The position numbers and the translations under genes were made by a program. From Altererythrobacter xiamenensis (GTDB lineage: Bacteria; Pseudomonadota; Alphaproteobacteria; Sphingomonadales; Sphingomonadaceae), in the NCBI RefSeq assembly GCF_900177715.1, contig NZ_FXWG01000003.1:372001-436000 (forward strand): a stretch of DNA of 64,000 nt. Direction: 5' to 3'. The number at the start of each line of letters is the position of its first letter. Position 1 is the stretch's first letter. The notes under the pieces are model-generated. The model was given only the letters and a program-made list of their open reading frames with translations. It did not search any database and was not told the origin of the DNA. Of this stretch, positions 56,889-64,000 are shown piece after piece.

Positions 56889-57042
56889 GCCAATTCTCCT
56901 CTTCTCGAACACTCAACGTTTGAGGCGCGGAAAGGTTACGAGGCACCGGTTGCAAGGTCCGCAGTGCCTAGCTATTGGCCCGCCAGAGCGCATTCGTATG
57001 CACGATTCCCACAAGCACAATCTCAACCACGGGGCAGACCTC

Positions 57043-57936
57043 ATGAACACTGCTGAAATGACCGCCAAAATCGCCGAAGGTAACGGCTTCATCGCCGCTC
57101 TCGACCAGTCGGGCGGTTCGACGCCGAAGGCGCTCGCCGGTTACGGTATCGAGGAAAGCGAGTGGTCGGGCGATGAGGAAATGTTCGCCAAGATCCACGA
57201 AATGCGTTGCCGCATCGTTGAAAGCGACGAGTTCACCGGCGAAAAGATTGTCGGCGCGATCCTGTTCGAACGCACCATGGAAGGCTGCAACCCCGATGGC
57301 ATGCCGATTCCCGAGCGGCTGCGGTCGAAGAGCATCGTCCCCTTCCTCAAGGTTGACAAGGGCATGCATGACGAAGCCAATGGAGCGCAGCTGATGAAGG
57401 ACATTCCCGAGCTCGACGCGCAGTGCGCGCGTGCACGAGAACTCGGCGTGTTCGGTACCAAGATGCGCTCCGTCATCCACGAGGCGGACGAGCAGGGCGT
57501 AGCCGATGTCGTGCGCCAGCAGATGGATTTCGGCCTGCAGATCCTGAACGCTGGCCTCGTCCCCATGCTCGAGCCCGAGGTGAGCCTGAAGAGCAATTCG
57601 CGTGCCCAGGCAGAAGCGCTGCTGCTCGCCAATGCGCTTGAACAGATGGACCGCGTGCCCGAAGGCAAGCAGGTGATGTGGAAGCTGACCATTCCGGTCG
57701 AGCCGAACACCTATGCCGCGCTGATCGAGCATCCCAAGGTGCTGAAGGTCGTGGCGCTTTCGGGCGGTTACTCGACCGAGGATGCCTGCCGCGAACTGGC
57801 CAAGAACAAGGGCATGATCGCCAGCTTCAGCCGAGGCCTGCTGCAGGACCTGCGCGCCAGCCAGAGCGACGCCGAGTTCGACGCGACACTCGCCGGCGCG
57901 ATCGACACGATCTACGCGGCATCGGTCGCGGGCTGA
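57043..57936 (+). CDS. fba: Fructose-bisphosphate aldolase, class I
   Basis: Splits fructose-1,6-bisphosphate via a Schiff-base lysine. The 297-residue protein from ATG 57043 begins MTAKIAEGNGFIAALDQSGGSTPKAL and carries GTKMRSVI and WKLTIPVEPN, in which a Lys forms the Schiff base, then ALSGGYS for the phosphate. The frame extends upstream to 56806 but homology does not. It is metal-independent, unlike FbaA. It lies near the gap-pgk genes, although on the far side of the oppositely oriented flavodoxin gene, so transcription is separate. Confidence 0.93.
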   Translation: MNTAEMTAKIAEGNGFIAALDQSGGSTPKALAGYGIEESEWSGDEEMFAKIHEMRCRIVESDEFTGEKIVGAILFERTMEGCNPDGMPIPERLRSKSIVPFLKVDKGMHDEANGAQLMKDIPELDAQCARARELGVFGTKMRSVIHEADEQGVADVVRQQMDFGLQILNAGLVPMLEPEVSLKSNSRAQAEALLLANALEQMDRVPEGKQVMWKLTIPVEPNTYAALIEHPKVLKVVALSGGYSTEDACRELAKNKGMIASFSRGLLQDLRASQSDAEFDATLAGAIDTIYAASVAG

Positions 57937-57945
57937 GTTCCGTCT

Positions 57946-58317
57946 CTAGAGGTCGGGCTCGAACGTGTAGTCGAGCTCGTATTCGGAAAGCGGGATCGCG
58001 CCATTGTCACGCGGCTGTGCCGTGGTCCCGTTGAGCGTCAGCCAGCCACTTGCGACGTAAACCGGCACGCCGAGTTCCACCGCGACAGCCTCGCGGTATC
58101 CGCCATCGAATGTGACGACCGCGGCGAGCACCAGGCGCTCTTCGCGGAAGCACAGTTCCGCGTTGCGGCACCGCGTGTCCTGCAGCACACCGTATGTGAC
58201 GAGCGAGACGCCCTGTTCGACCTCGGCACGTTCGAACATGGGCAGGCCGCTCGCATATCCGGGGCCGCTCGTGAGCGAGAGGGCAAGGGCGGCACTGGCA
58301 GCGAGGGTCATCGGCAT
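57946..58317 (-). CDS. Exported protein of unknown function
   Basis: A 123-residue protein with a signal peptide (PMTLAASAALALSLTSGPGYA) and a beta-rich mature part with one Cys pair (TRCRNAELCF). AAGGAGA precedes ATG 58317 at good spacing; a frame start at 58362 has no such site. No family is recognised. It is convergent with fba and divergent from thiE. Confidence 0.75.
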   Translation of the reverse strand: MPMTLAASAALALSLTSGPGYASGLPMFERAEVEQGVSLVTYGVLQDTRCRNAELCFREERLVLAAVVTFDGGYREAVAVELGVPVYVASGWLTLNGTTAQPRDNGAIPLSEYELDYTFEPDL

Positions 58318-58475
58318 GGACTGTCTCCTTTGAAAGCGGACCGATACCACGGACGCAAACACGGTTCGCCTGCGCCGATCGCGGCGTCCTCAAAGGGCAC
58401 AGAATTACCGCCGCGTTTACCATACGCTCCGCCCGAAGCGCTTGCTCCGTCCGTGAGCAACGCTATGGAGCGGTC

Positions 58476-59111
58476 ATGACCGACGAACGCGTGCCGACCC
58501 AGCTCTACCTGATATCCCCGCTCGACGTCTCCGGTGAGTTTCCGGCCCGGCTCGAGCGCGCGCTGGTGGCGGGCGAGGGCCTCGTCACCGCCTTCCAGTT
58601 TCGCGTGAAGGATGTGGGCCAGCACGAGGCAGCCCGGCTAGCCGAACCGCTGCAGGCGATCTGCGCCGCGCATGACGTCGCCTTCATCGTCAATGACAGC
58701 ATCGCGCTCGCGAAGCGTCTGCGTGCCGATGGGGTCCATCTGGGCCAGCAGGATGGCGATCCGAAGGAAGCGCGCGAGGAACTGGGCAAAGATGCGCAGA
58801 TCGGCGTTACCTGCCATGCCTCGCGCCACCTCGCGCTGGAGGCGGGCGAAGCGGGCGCGGATTATGTCGCGTTCGGCGCATTCTTTCCGAGCGAAACGAA
58901 GCAAACCGAACATCGTGCAGACACCGACCTGCTCGAATGGTGGCACGAGATGGTCGAGATACCCTCGGTAGCCATCGGCGGCATCACGCCCGAGAACTGC
59001 GCAGCCCTGATCGAGGCGGGCGCGGACTTCCTCGCCGTGTCGGGCGCTGTCTGGAACGGCGACGAAGTTACGGCAATCAAAGCGTTTTCGGATATAATGC
59101 GCGCCGAGTGA
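58476..59111 (+). CDS. thiE: Thiamine-phosphate synthase
   Basis: Joins HMP-PP and THZ-P to give thiamine phosphate. The 211-residue TIM barrel shows QFRVKD near residue 46, FIVNDSIALAKRL, GVHLGQQDGD (phosphate and Mg site), VTCHASRH and VAIGGITPEN near residue 168. Slightly diverged from the classical QxR-K motif in the pattern but complete. No other thiamine gene or THI-box element is recognisable beside it. It precedes the L,D-transpeptidase gene by 49 bases. Confidence 0.93.
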   Translation: MTDERVPTQLYLISPLDVSGEFPARLERALVAGEGLVTAFQFRVKDVGQHEAARLAEPLQAICAAHDVAFIVNDSIALAKRLRADGVHLGQQDGDPKEAREELGKDAQIGVTCHASRHLALEAGEAGADYVAFGAFFPSETKQTEHRADTDLLEWWHEMVEIPSVAIGGITPENCAALIEAGADFLAVSGAVWNGDEVTAIKAFSDIMRAE

Positions 59112-59160
59112 GTTGATCTCCCAAATGGGACCGTCCGGTCCCGGATTCGAGGAGATTTCC

Positions 59161-60348
59161 ATGCGCTTCATTCTTACCACGGGTCTTGCTCTCGTGCTCG
59201 CGGCCTGTGGCGCGAACGATGCAGAAGGCGACGCCGAGCGTCAGGCGAGTGCCGCCGACCAGGTTGTCAATCGCGACAATGGCAATCTTGCCGACAGCAT
59301 GGCCTCGAACGATCCCGGCGCGGGTGAGACCACCAAAGAGACGATAGCCGACAGTGAAGAACGCCCGATCATGCAATTGCAGGTCGTGCTCGACCGCCGC
59401 GGCTTCGGTCCGGGCGTGATCGACGGCAAGATGGGCATGAGTACCGAAAACGCGCTGCGCGGTTTCCAGGAAGCGAACGGGCTCGAGGTCACCGGCAAGC
59501 ATGACGAGGCGACCAAGCAGGCGCTCGCACAATCGGACGGGATCGCGGCCACCCGGGTTGTCACCGTCCCGCAGGATTGGAGCGCGAAGGACTATACCGA
59601 CATTCCGGAAGAGACCGCCGAGAAGGCCGAGCTCGACAGGCTGGACTACACCTCGCTCGACGAACGGCTGGCCGAACGTTTCCACACCACGCTGGAGGTG
59701 CTCAAGCGGCTCAATCCCGACGGCAGACCCGCAGGGGCCAGCGCGCCTGACGAAACCGCTGAGCAGGCGTCCGATGACAGTGGAACCACCGAAGAAGCAA
59801 CCGACGGGCAGCAGAGCTATTTCACCGCTGGCCAGCAGATCCGCGTCCCCAACATCGGCGCGGACCGCATTGCTCCAGGCGCGGTCGATGATTCCGGCTG
59901 GCAGCAGACGCTTGCCTCTTTGGGTGTCGGCACCGAACAACCCGAGGTCGACCGGATCGTGGTGAGCAAGGTTGGCAAGACGCTCAAGGCGTTCAAGGGA
60001 GACAAGCTGGTCGCGCTGTTCACCGTCAGCTCGGGCTCGAGCCAGTTCCCGCTGCCACTCGGCGAATGGGACATTCTGGGTGAAGCCTACAATCCGCCCT
60101 ACAGCTACGATCCCGAGGTGCTGGGTCAGGGCGATGGCGAGACCTACAAGCTTCCCCCGGGGCCCAATTGCCCGGTCGGCGTCGTCTGGATCGACCTCAG
60201 CAAGGAACATTACGGCATCCACGGCACGCCCGAACCCGAAACGATCGGCCGCGCACAGAGCAGCGGCTGCGTGCGCCTGACCAACTGGGATGCAGCGCGT
60301 CTGGCGGAAATGGTGTCGCAGAAAACAAGGGTGGAATTCGTGGCCTGA
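59161..60348 (+). CDS. L,D-transpeptidase lipoprotein with peptidoglycan-binding domain
   Basis: A 395-residue cell-wall enzyme. Signal peptide ends in a lipobox (LVLAAC, Cys about 16), then an acidic linker, a PG_binding_1 domain (about 60-115, LDRRGFGPGVIDGKMGMSTENALRGF), a Pro/Thr-rich spacer, and a YkuD domain with the catalytic block YGIHGTPEPE followed by SSGCVRL (His and Cys). It would form 3-3 cross-links or attach proteins in the periplasm. GGAGATTTCC precedes ATG 59161. The M23 peptidase gene follows 20 bases later. Confidence 0.92.
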   Translation: MRFILTTGLALVLAACGANDAEGDAERQASAADQVVNRDNGNLADSMASNDPGAGETTKETIADSEERPIMQLQVVLDRRGFGPGVIDGKMGMSTENALRGFQEANGLEVTGKHDEATKQALAQSDGIAATRVVTVPQDWSAKDYTDIPEETAEKAELDRLDYTSLDERLAERFHTTLEVLKRLNPDGRPAGASAPDETAEQASDDSGTTEEATDGQQSYFTAGQQIRVPNIGADRIAPGAVDDSGWQQTLASLGVGTEQPEVDRIVVSKVGKTLKAFKGDKLVALFTVSSGSSQFPLPLGEWDILGEAYNPPYSYDPEVLGQGDGETYKLPPGPNCPVGVVWIDLSKEHYGIHGTPEPETIGRAQSSGCVRLTNWDAARLAEMVSQKTRVEFVA

Positions 60349-60368
60349 TCGCGGCCATAAGGTGACGT

Positions 60369-61070
60369 ATGAGCATCATCGATCGCATTCTTACCATTAT
60401 CATCACAGCCACGCTGACGTCGGCGGTGTGGATCATCGCGGGCGGCAGCCTGATCAAGCTCGCCGAGGATCAGACCGGTGAGGCGTCGATGAGGCCTGCA
60501 GAGGCGCAGCCAAGCCCGGAACCCTCGCCGACGGATGGTGCTACAGCAAGAGCGTCGAACGATACCGACCTCGCAAAGAGCGATCCGGTGGCGCTTGATA
60601 CCGATGGCTCTTCATCGAGCGAATCTGCGCCTCCCGGCGTCCTTCGCATCCCGGTCCTCAACGTGAGGGCGGCGGACTTGTCCGACACGTTCCTCGACGA
60701 ACGGGGCGGTGGCAATCGCTTGCATGAGGCGCTGGACATCATGGCGCCTGTCGGCACGTCCATCGTCGCAGCGGCGCCGGGCACGATCGAGCGGCTGTTC
60801 TTTTCCGAGGCCGGCGGCAATACGATCTATGTCCGCTCGACCGATCGCAAGACGATCCACTACTACGCGCATCTCGACGAATACGCCGAAGGTCTGAAGG
60901 AAGGTCAACGCATTCGACGAGGCCAGCGGCTCGGGACGGTGGGCCATTCAGGCAATGCCGAAAAGGACGCGCCACATCTCCACTTCGCCATCTTGCGCAC
61001 CACTGCCGATGCGGAGTGGTGGGAACCGGCAAATGCGGTCAATCCTTATCCCCTGCTTGTCGGCCGCTGA
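60369..61070 (+). CDS. M23-family peptidoglycan endopeptidase, membrane anchored
   Basis: A 233-residue LytM-type protein with one N-terminal membrane helix (about 7-29), a Pro/Ser-rich linker (about 35-90), and the M23 domain: HEALDIMAPVGTSIVAA (first His and Asp of the zinc site) near residue 120 and PHLHFAI (HxH) near residue 203. All four zinc/catalytic residues appear present, so it may be active and not a regulator like EnvC. It follows the L,D-transpeptidase gene by 20 bases with AAGGTGACGT before the ATG, so they likely form a cell-wall operon. Confidence 0.9.
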   Translation: MSIIDRILTIIITATLTSAVWIIAGGSLIKLAEDQTGEASMRPAEAQPSPEPSPTDGATARASNDTDLAKSDPVALDTDGSSSSESAPPGVLRIPVLNVRAADLSDTFLDERGGGNRLHEALDIMAPVGTSIVAAAPGTIERLFFSEAGGNTIYVRSTDRKTIHYYAHLDEYAEGLKEGQRIRRGQRLGTVGHSGNAEKDAPHLHFAILRTTADAEWWEPANAVNPYPLLVGR

Positions 61071-61088
61071 TTTCGACCGCCAACCGTT

Positions 61089-61454
61089 CTAGTGGCTGCC
61101 GGCGGTTCTGACGCAGGTCATGCGGCCCAGCGAACCGTCGTCCTCGATCTGCTGCAATACATTGGTGCCGGTGCGCTTGAGCTGGCGTCCCTTGAGCGGA
61201 CCGCGCGTGAAAGTCAGAACGTCGCCCTTCATCAGGTAAACGCCGCGTCCATTGGGGCTACGGTAGCTCGAGGCGCGGGCGATGCGAAAACCGGCATCCT
61301 CCACCGTCTCCCACGCAGCCCCTGAGGCATCGCCGGGCAATGCGCATTCATAGGTTCCATGGGGCATGGTCTTGAGCATTTCGGCCTGAACCGGGCTAGC
61401 GGGCAGCAGGGCCAGAGGCGCGAAGATTGCGGCGGCGGGAAGAAGGCGTTTCAT
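61089..61454 (-). CDS. Exported protein of unknown function
   Basis: A 121-residue protein with a signal peptide (MKRLLPAAAIFAPLALLPASPVQAE). Its mature part has a Cys early (TYECALPG) and another near the end (MTCVRT), likely forming a disulfide, and several basic residues. The frame extends upstream to 61484 without homology; no ribosome-binding site is evident for either start. It is convergent with the M23 gene, divergent from efp. No family recognised. Confidence 0.65.
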   Translation of the reverse strand: MKRLLPAAAIFAPLALLPASPVQAEMLKTMPHGTYECALPGDASGAAWETVEDAGFRIARASSYRSPNGRGVYLMKGDVLTFTRGPLKGRQLKRTGTNVLQQIEDDGSLGRMTCVRTAGSH

Positions 61455-61592
61455 CGGGTCGGCAAATATCATGGCAAGCGCCATACCGCCAGTCGCCTTG
61501 CCCCCGGCTGAAGCGTAAGCTAAGGGCGCGGGCCAATCGGTTGCGACAGTTTCGTCGCGGCCAGCTCTTTTTCATTTTCAAGGTAGCTTCTC

Positions 61593-62156
61593 ATGAAGAT
61601 CAGCGGCGTCGATATCCGCCCGGGTAACATTCTCGAATATGAAGGCGGCATCTGGAAAGTCGCCAAGATCCAGCACACCCAGCCGGGCAAGGGCGGGGCT
61701 TACATGCAGGTCGAGATGAAGAACCTGCAGGACGGCCGCAAGACCAATGTGCGTTTTCGCAGCGCCGACACCGTCGAAAAGGTCCGGCTCGATACCCGCG
61801 AGTATCAGTTCCTTTACGAGGATGGCGACATGCTCGTGTTCATGGACCAGGAAAGCTACGAGCAGATCATGCTGCCGTCGGACCTTCTCGGCGATGCGCG
61901 CCCCTTCCTTCAGGACGGGATGCAGGTGCAACTCGAACTGTGGGAAGAAAAGCCGATCAGCGTGGAGCTTCCGGCACAGATAGAAGCCGAAATCGTCGAG
62001 GCCGATGCGGTGGTGAAGGGCCAGACCGCGTCGTCCAGCTACAAACCCGCGGTTCTCGACAATGGCGTTCGCATCATGGTGCCGCCGCATATCGAGAGCG
62101 GCACCCGCATCATCGTCGACGTCTACGAACAAAGCTACGTCGGCAAGGCAGGCTGA
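61593..62156 (+). CDS. efp: Translation elongation factor P
   Basis: Relieves ribosome stalling at polyproline. The 187-residue protein begins [19 protein letters not shown] and has the modification-site loop [13 protein letters not shown] with Lys33. Two OB domains follow, ending in the conserved [17 protein letters not shown]. Whether Lys33 is beta-lysylated cannot be told; epmA and epmB are not in this window. AAGGTAGC precedes the ATG. Confidence 0.97.
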   Translation: MKISGVDIRPGNILEYEGGIWKVAKIQHTQPGKGGAYMQVEMKNLQDGRKTNVRFRSADTVEKVRLDTREYQFLYEDGDMLVFMDQESYEQIMLPSDLLGDARPFLQDGMQVQLELWEEKPISVELPAQIEAEIVEADAVVKGQTASSSYKPAVLDNGVRIMVPPHIESGTRIIVDVYEQSYVGKAG

Positions 62157-62180
62157 TTATTAACCAGGGAGGTTGATTTC

Positions 62181-62531
62181 ATGAGCGGCGAGAAACACCC
62201 CAAGCTTGAAAATGTCGATCTCGACACGAGCTATGTTCTGGGCGTCATTTACGACGATGTCTCGCTGACACTCGAAATGGACTTCCACCTGCTCGAAGGG
62301 CATCCGCGGTTCGAGCATACCGATGCCGAAGAGGGTTGCTATCGCAAGGGCTTCATCCGCTTCAGCGATATGGAAGACCTCCGGCTCAAGAAGACCAGGG
62401 CCGCGGACAGCGCCGACCTCGATCTGAGCGTGATCGAAAGCGCCACGCTCGACGGCGAATATTTTCACATGCTGGGCGGTTGGGGCGAAATCGAGCTCAC
62501 CGCCAGCTCGATCCGGATAGCGATCGACTGA
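62181..62531 (+). CDS. Hypothetical protein between efp and IMPase gene
   Basis: A 116-residue acidic soluble protein without signal or membrane segment. It reads as alternating strands (SYVLGVIYDDVSLTLEMDFHLLEGH) and ends in GEIELTASSIRIAID. I recognise no family but the pattern is like a small beta-sandwich. GGGAGGTTGATTTC precedes the ATG 24 bases after efp, so it is part of an efp operon with the next gene. Confidence 0.7.
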   Translation: MSGEKHPKLENVDLDTSYVLGVIYDDVSLTLEMDFHLLEGHPRFEHTDAEEGCYRKGFIRFSDMEDLRLKKTRAADSADLDLSVIESATLDGEYFHMLGGWGEIELTASSIRIAID

Positions 62532-62547
62532 CAGGAATTAACTAGAA

Positions 62548-63366
62548 ATGTCCATGTATTCCGGCCTCGTCCGCGTTATGGAAAAGGCGGCTCGCAAGGC
62601 GGGCGGTCGTTTGCGCCGCGATTTCGGCGAGATCGAACATCTCCAGGTCAGCCGCAAGGGCCCGGCCGACTTCGTTTCCAAGGCGGACATGCGCGCCGAG
62701 CGCACGCTTTATGACGAGCTGCTGCATGCGCGGCCCGACTGGGGGTTCGTGCTCGAAGAAGCGGGCATCATCGAAGGCGACCCGACCAAGCCTCGCTGGA
62801 TCATCGATCCGCTCGACGGCACCAGCAACTTCCTTCACGGCCTGCCGCATTTCGCGATCTCGATCGCGGTGCAGGAGCCCAAGCTGGACGGTTCAGGCTG
62901 GGGCGAGGTCACCGCCGGTGTGGTGTACCAGCCGATCACCGACGAGACCTTCTGGGCGGAGAAATCACGCGGCGCGTGGCTGCAGGATGCGCGACTGAGG
63001 GTATCCGCGCGCTCGAGCCTGTCGGACGCGCTGATCGCGACCGGAATCCCCTTCCAGGGCGCTGGCGATCCCTCCGAATGGATGAAGATCTACGGCGCCA
63101 TTGGCCCGCAAGTCGCCGGGATTCGCCGTTTCGGTGCGGCATCGCTCGACCTCGCATGGGTCGCAGCGGGCCGGTATGACGGTTTCTGGGAGAGCGGCCT
63201 CAGTGATTGGGATACCGCAGCAGGCTGTCTGCTGATCCGTGAGGCTGGCGGCTTCGTCAGCGATTATCGCGGGCGGAGCCAGCCCATCCACGCGAAGCAG
63301 GTGCTCGCCGCAAACGATGCGTTGCACTCGAAATTGCACAAGCTCCTTGCGGGCGCGCTCAAATAA
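62548..63366 (+). CDS. suhB: Inositol monophosphatase-family protein (SuhB-like)
   Basis: A 272-residue Mg-dependent phosphatase with motifs VLEEAG (metal Glu), IIDPLDGTSNFLHG (DPxDGT) and WDTAAGCLLIREAGG. It starts with the SuhB-type MSMYSGLVRVMEKAARKAG. It is 16 bases after the preceding gene. Efp-suhB linkage is common in alphaproteobacteria. Inositol phosphate or another sugar phosphate could be the substrate; ribosome-assembly roles known for E. coli SuhB may or may not apply. A second, more distant family member lies at 6605-7402. Confidence 0.9.
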   Translation: MSMYSGLVRVMEKAARKAGGRLRRDFGEIEHLQVSRKGPADFVSKADMRAERTLYDELLHARPDWGFVLEEAGIIEGDPTKPRWIIDPLDGTSNFLHGLPHFAISIAVQEPKLDGSGWGEVTAGVVYQPITDETFWAEKSRGAWLQDARLRVSARSSLSDALIATGIPFQGAGDPSEWMKIYGAIGPQVAGIRRFGAASLDLAWVAAGRYDGFWESGLSDWDTAAGCLLIREAGGFVSDYRGRSQPIHAKQVLAANDALHSKLHKLLAGALK

Positions 63367-63392
63367 GGCGCGAGCCTTGGAGCAAACACGGC

Positions 63393-63421
63393 TTGAAAGG
63401 CGGATGCGGCGACGCTAACAG
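63393..63421 (+). promoter_or_regulatory. Promoter of tRNA-Leu
   Basis: TTGAAA (63393-63398) and TAACAG (63416-63421) are 17 bases apart, 17 bases before the tRNA 5' end. Confidence 0.5.
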
Positions 63422-63438
63422 CCGCGCTCCTACGCAGG

Positions 63439-63523
63439 GCCCCTGTGGCGGAATTGGTAGACGCGCTCGACTCAAAATCGAGTTTCTAACGAAGTGCCGG
63501 TTCGAGTCCGGCCAGGGGTACCA
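63439..63523 (+). tRNA. tRNA-Leu (anticodon CAA)
   Basis: An 85-base class II tRNA with a variable arm and encoded CCA: acceptor GCCCCTG/CAGGGGT (first pair G-T), D-arm TGGCGGAATTGGTAGACGC, anticodon loop CTCAAAA with CAA, variable arm TTTCTAACGAAGT, T-arm GGTTCGAGTCC. Confidence 0.96.
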
Positions 63524-63651
63524 GTCTCGACAATTCGTCTAATCTCGCCGGGCACTCTCATCTGCGCGGTGCCGGGCGAACTCGCACTTATGTCATTGCA
63601 AGAAAACCGCTTGTAATTACCGCGCTTGTTTGGGATTCAGCCTGCCATACA

Positions 63652-64000
63652 ATGATCGGGCTCCCTTCATTTCATGCGATAGCGGCGATGGTGGTCACAA
63701 TCGCCATGTTCGTGGCTTTCGTGCGCGGCCGCATGTCGATCGAGATCGTCTCACTCCTGACCATCGCCGTGATCGCGGTGGGCCTCTATTTTTTCCCGCT
63801 CGAAGGAACTCGCCCGATTGACGGGCTTGCATTGGCATTCGGCGGTTTCGGCCATTACGCACTGATCACGATCTGCGCGCTCATGGTGATGGGTCGCGGC
63901 CTTGTAGTGACAGGCGCGCTGGAGCCGGCAGCGCTATTCCTTGAGCGTGTATTCAAGTCGAACCTGCAGCTCGGTCTGCTGGTCTCGCTGCTGATTGCAT
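63652..64000 (+). CDS. SLC13-family anion permease, N-terminal part (runs past window end)
   Basis: From ATG 63652 the frame is open to the window end, 116 residues. It reads as three to four membrane helices (AIAAMVVTIAMFVAFV, IVSLLTIAVIAVGLYFF, ALITICALMVMGRGLV) with the SLC13/ArsB-type loop GALEPAALFLERVF. The family (often with TrkA-C domains later) carries sulfate, dicarboxylates or other anions. The 128-base gap after tRNA-Leu holds nothing else I can support. Because the C-terminal half is missing, the exact subfamily is uncertain. Confidence 0.8.
   Translation, partial: MIGLPSFHAIAAMVVTIAMFVAFVRGRMSIEIVSLLTIAVIAVGLYFFPLEGTRPIDGLALAFGGFGHYALITICALMVMGRGLVVTGALEPAALFLERVFKSNLQLGLLVSLLIA

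Overview
The window is a GC-rich chromosomal segment from an alphaproteobacterium. Gene content and order (addB-addA-trxA, sdhE-mfd beside recG, zapA-6S RNA-fau, tkt-gap-pgk, a class I fructose-bisphosphate aldolase, a TTG/GTG-tolerant start usage and inverted REP-like 'gagcttgtc' repeats) point to Sphingomonadales, most likely Erythrobacteraceae. This taxonomic call is inference from gene content; no 16S rRNA is present.

Layout. 1-12.7 kb is housekeeping: AddAB recombination helicase-nuclease (addB cut by the window edge), thioredoxin, an inositol-phosphatase-family protein coupled to ArgJ, a small exported protein, SecA and a TSUP permease. 12.69-22.45 kb is an integrated mobile element bounded by a perfect 54-bp direct repeat made of the 3' part of a tRNA-Asn gene; the intact tRNA-Asn is at the right end. 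22.5-35 kb is core again: NAD kinase, an EAL phosphodiesterase, Mfd, SdhE, RecG, a fructosamine-kinase-like protein, LMW phosphatase, UbiB-family kinase, Pmp3-type membrane protein, SDR, DUF3429 and entericidin. 35.5-40.9 kb holds a signalling module: OmpR-type regulator and lipoprotein facing a CHASE2 histidine kinase and a LysM-FecR protein. 41-46 kb has tRNA-Pro, thyA, a branched-chain 2-oxoacid dehydrogenase operon whose E1-alpha gene carries a one-base frameshift, and tRNA-Asp. 46-58 kb has a metallo-hydrolase, a GPH-type transporter, folate salvage, 6S RNA, zapA, and glycolysis/pentose phosphate genes. 58-64 kb has thiE, an L,D-transpeptidase, an M23 peptidase, EF-P, a second IMPase, tRNA-Leu and the start of an SLC13 permease.

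The element (about 9.7 kb) is the most interesting part. From left to right it has candidate integrase arm sites, a tyrosine integrase, an AlpA-like regulator/excisionase, a chain of small overlapping ORFs ending in a RepA-like hexameric-helicase ATPase with an altered Walker A, an iteron-like array plus an AT-rich palindrome (candidate origin), and one HK97-fold major capsid gene flanked by two copies of a G-tract-containing repeat. No portal, terminase, protease or tail gene is present. Beyond that lie cargo genes, several encoding exported or membrane proteins. This looks like a replicating phage satellite that carries its own capsid protein but must borrow packaging and tails from a helper. 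That interpretation is inference; the parts are read directly from the sequence.
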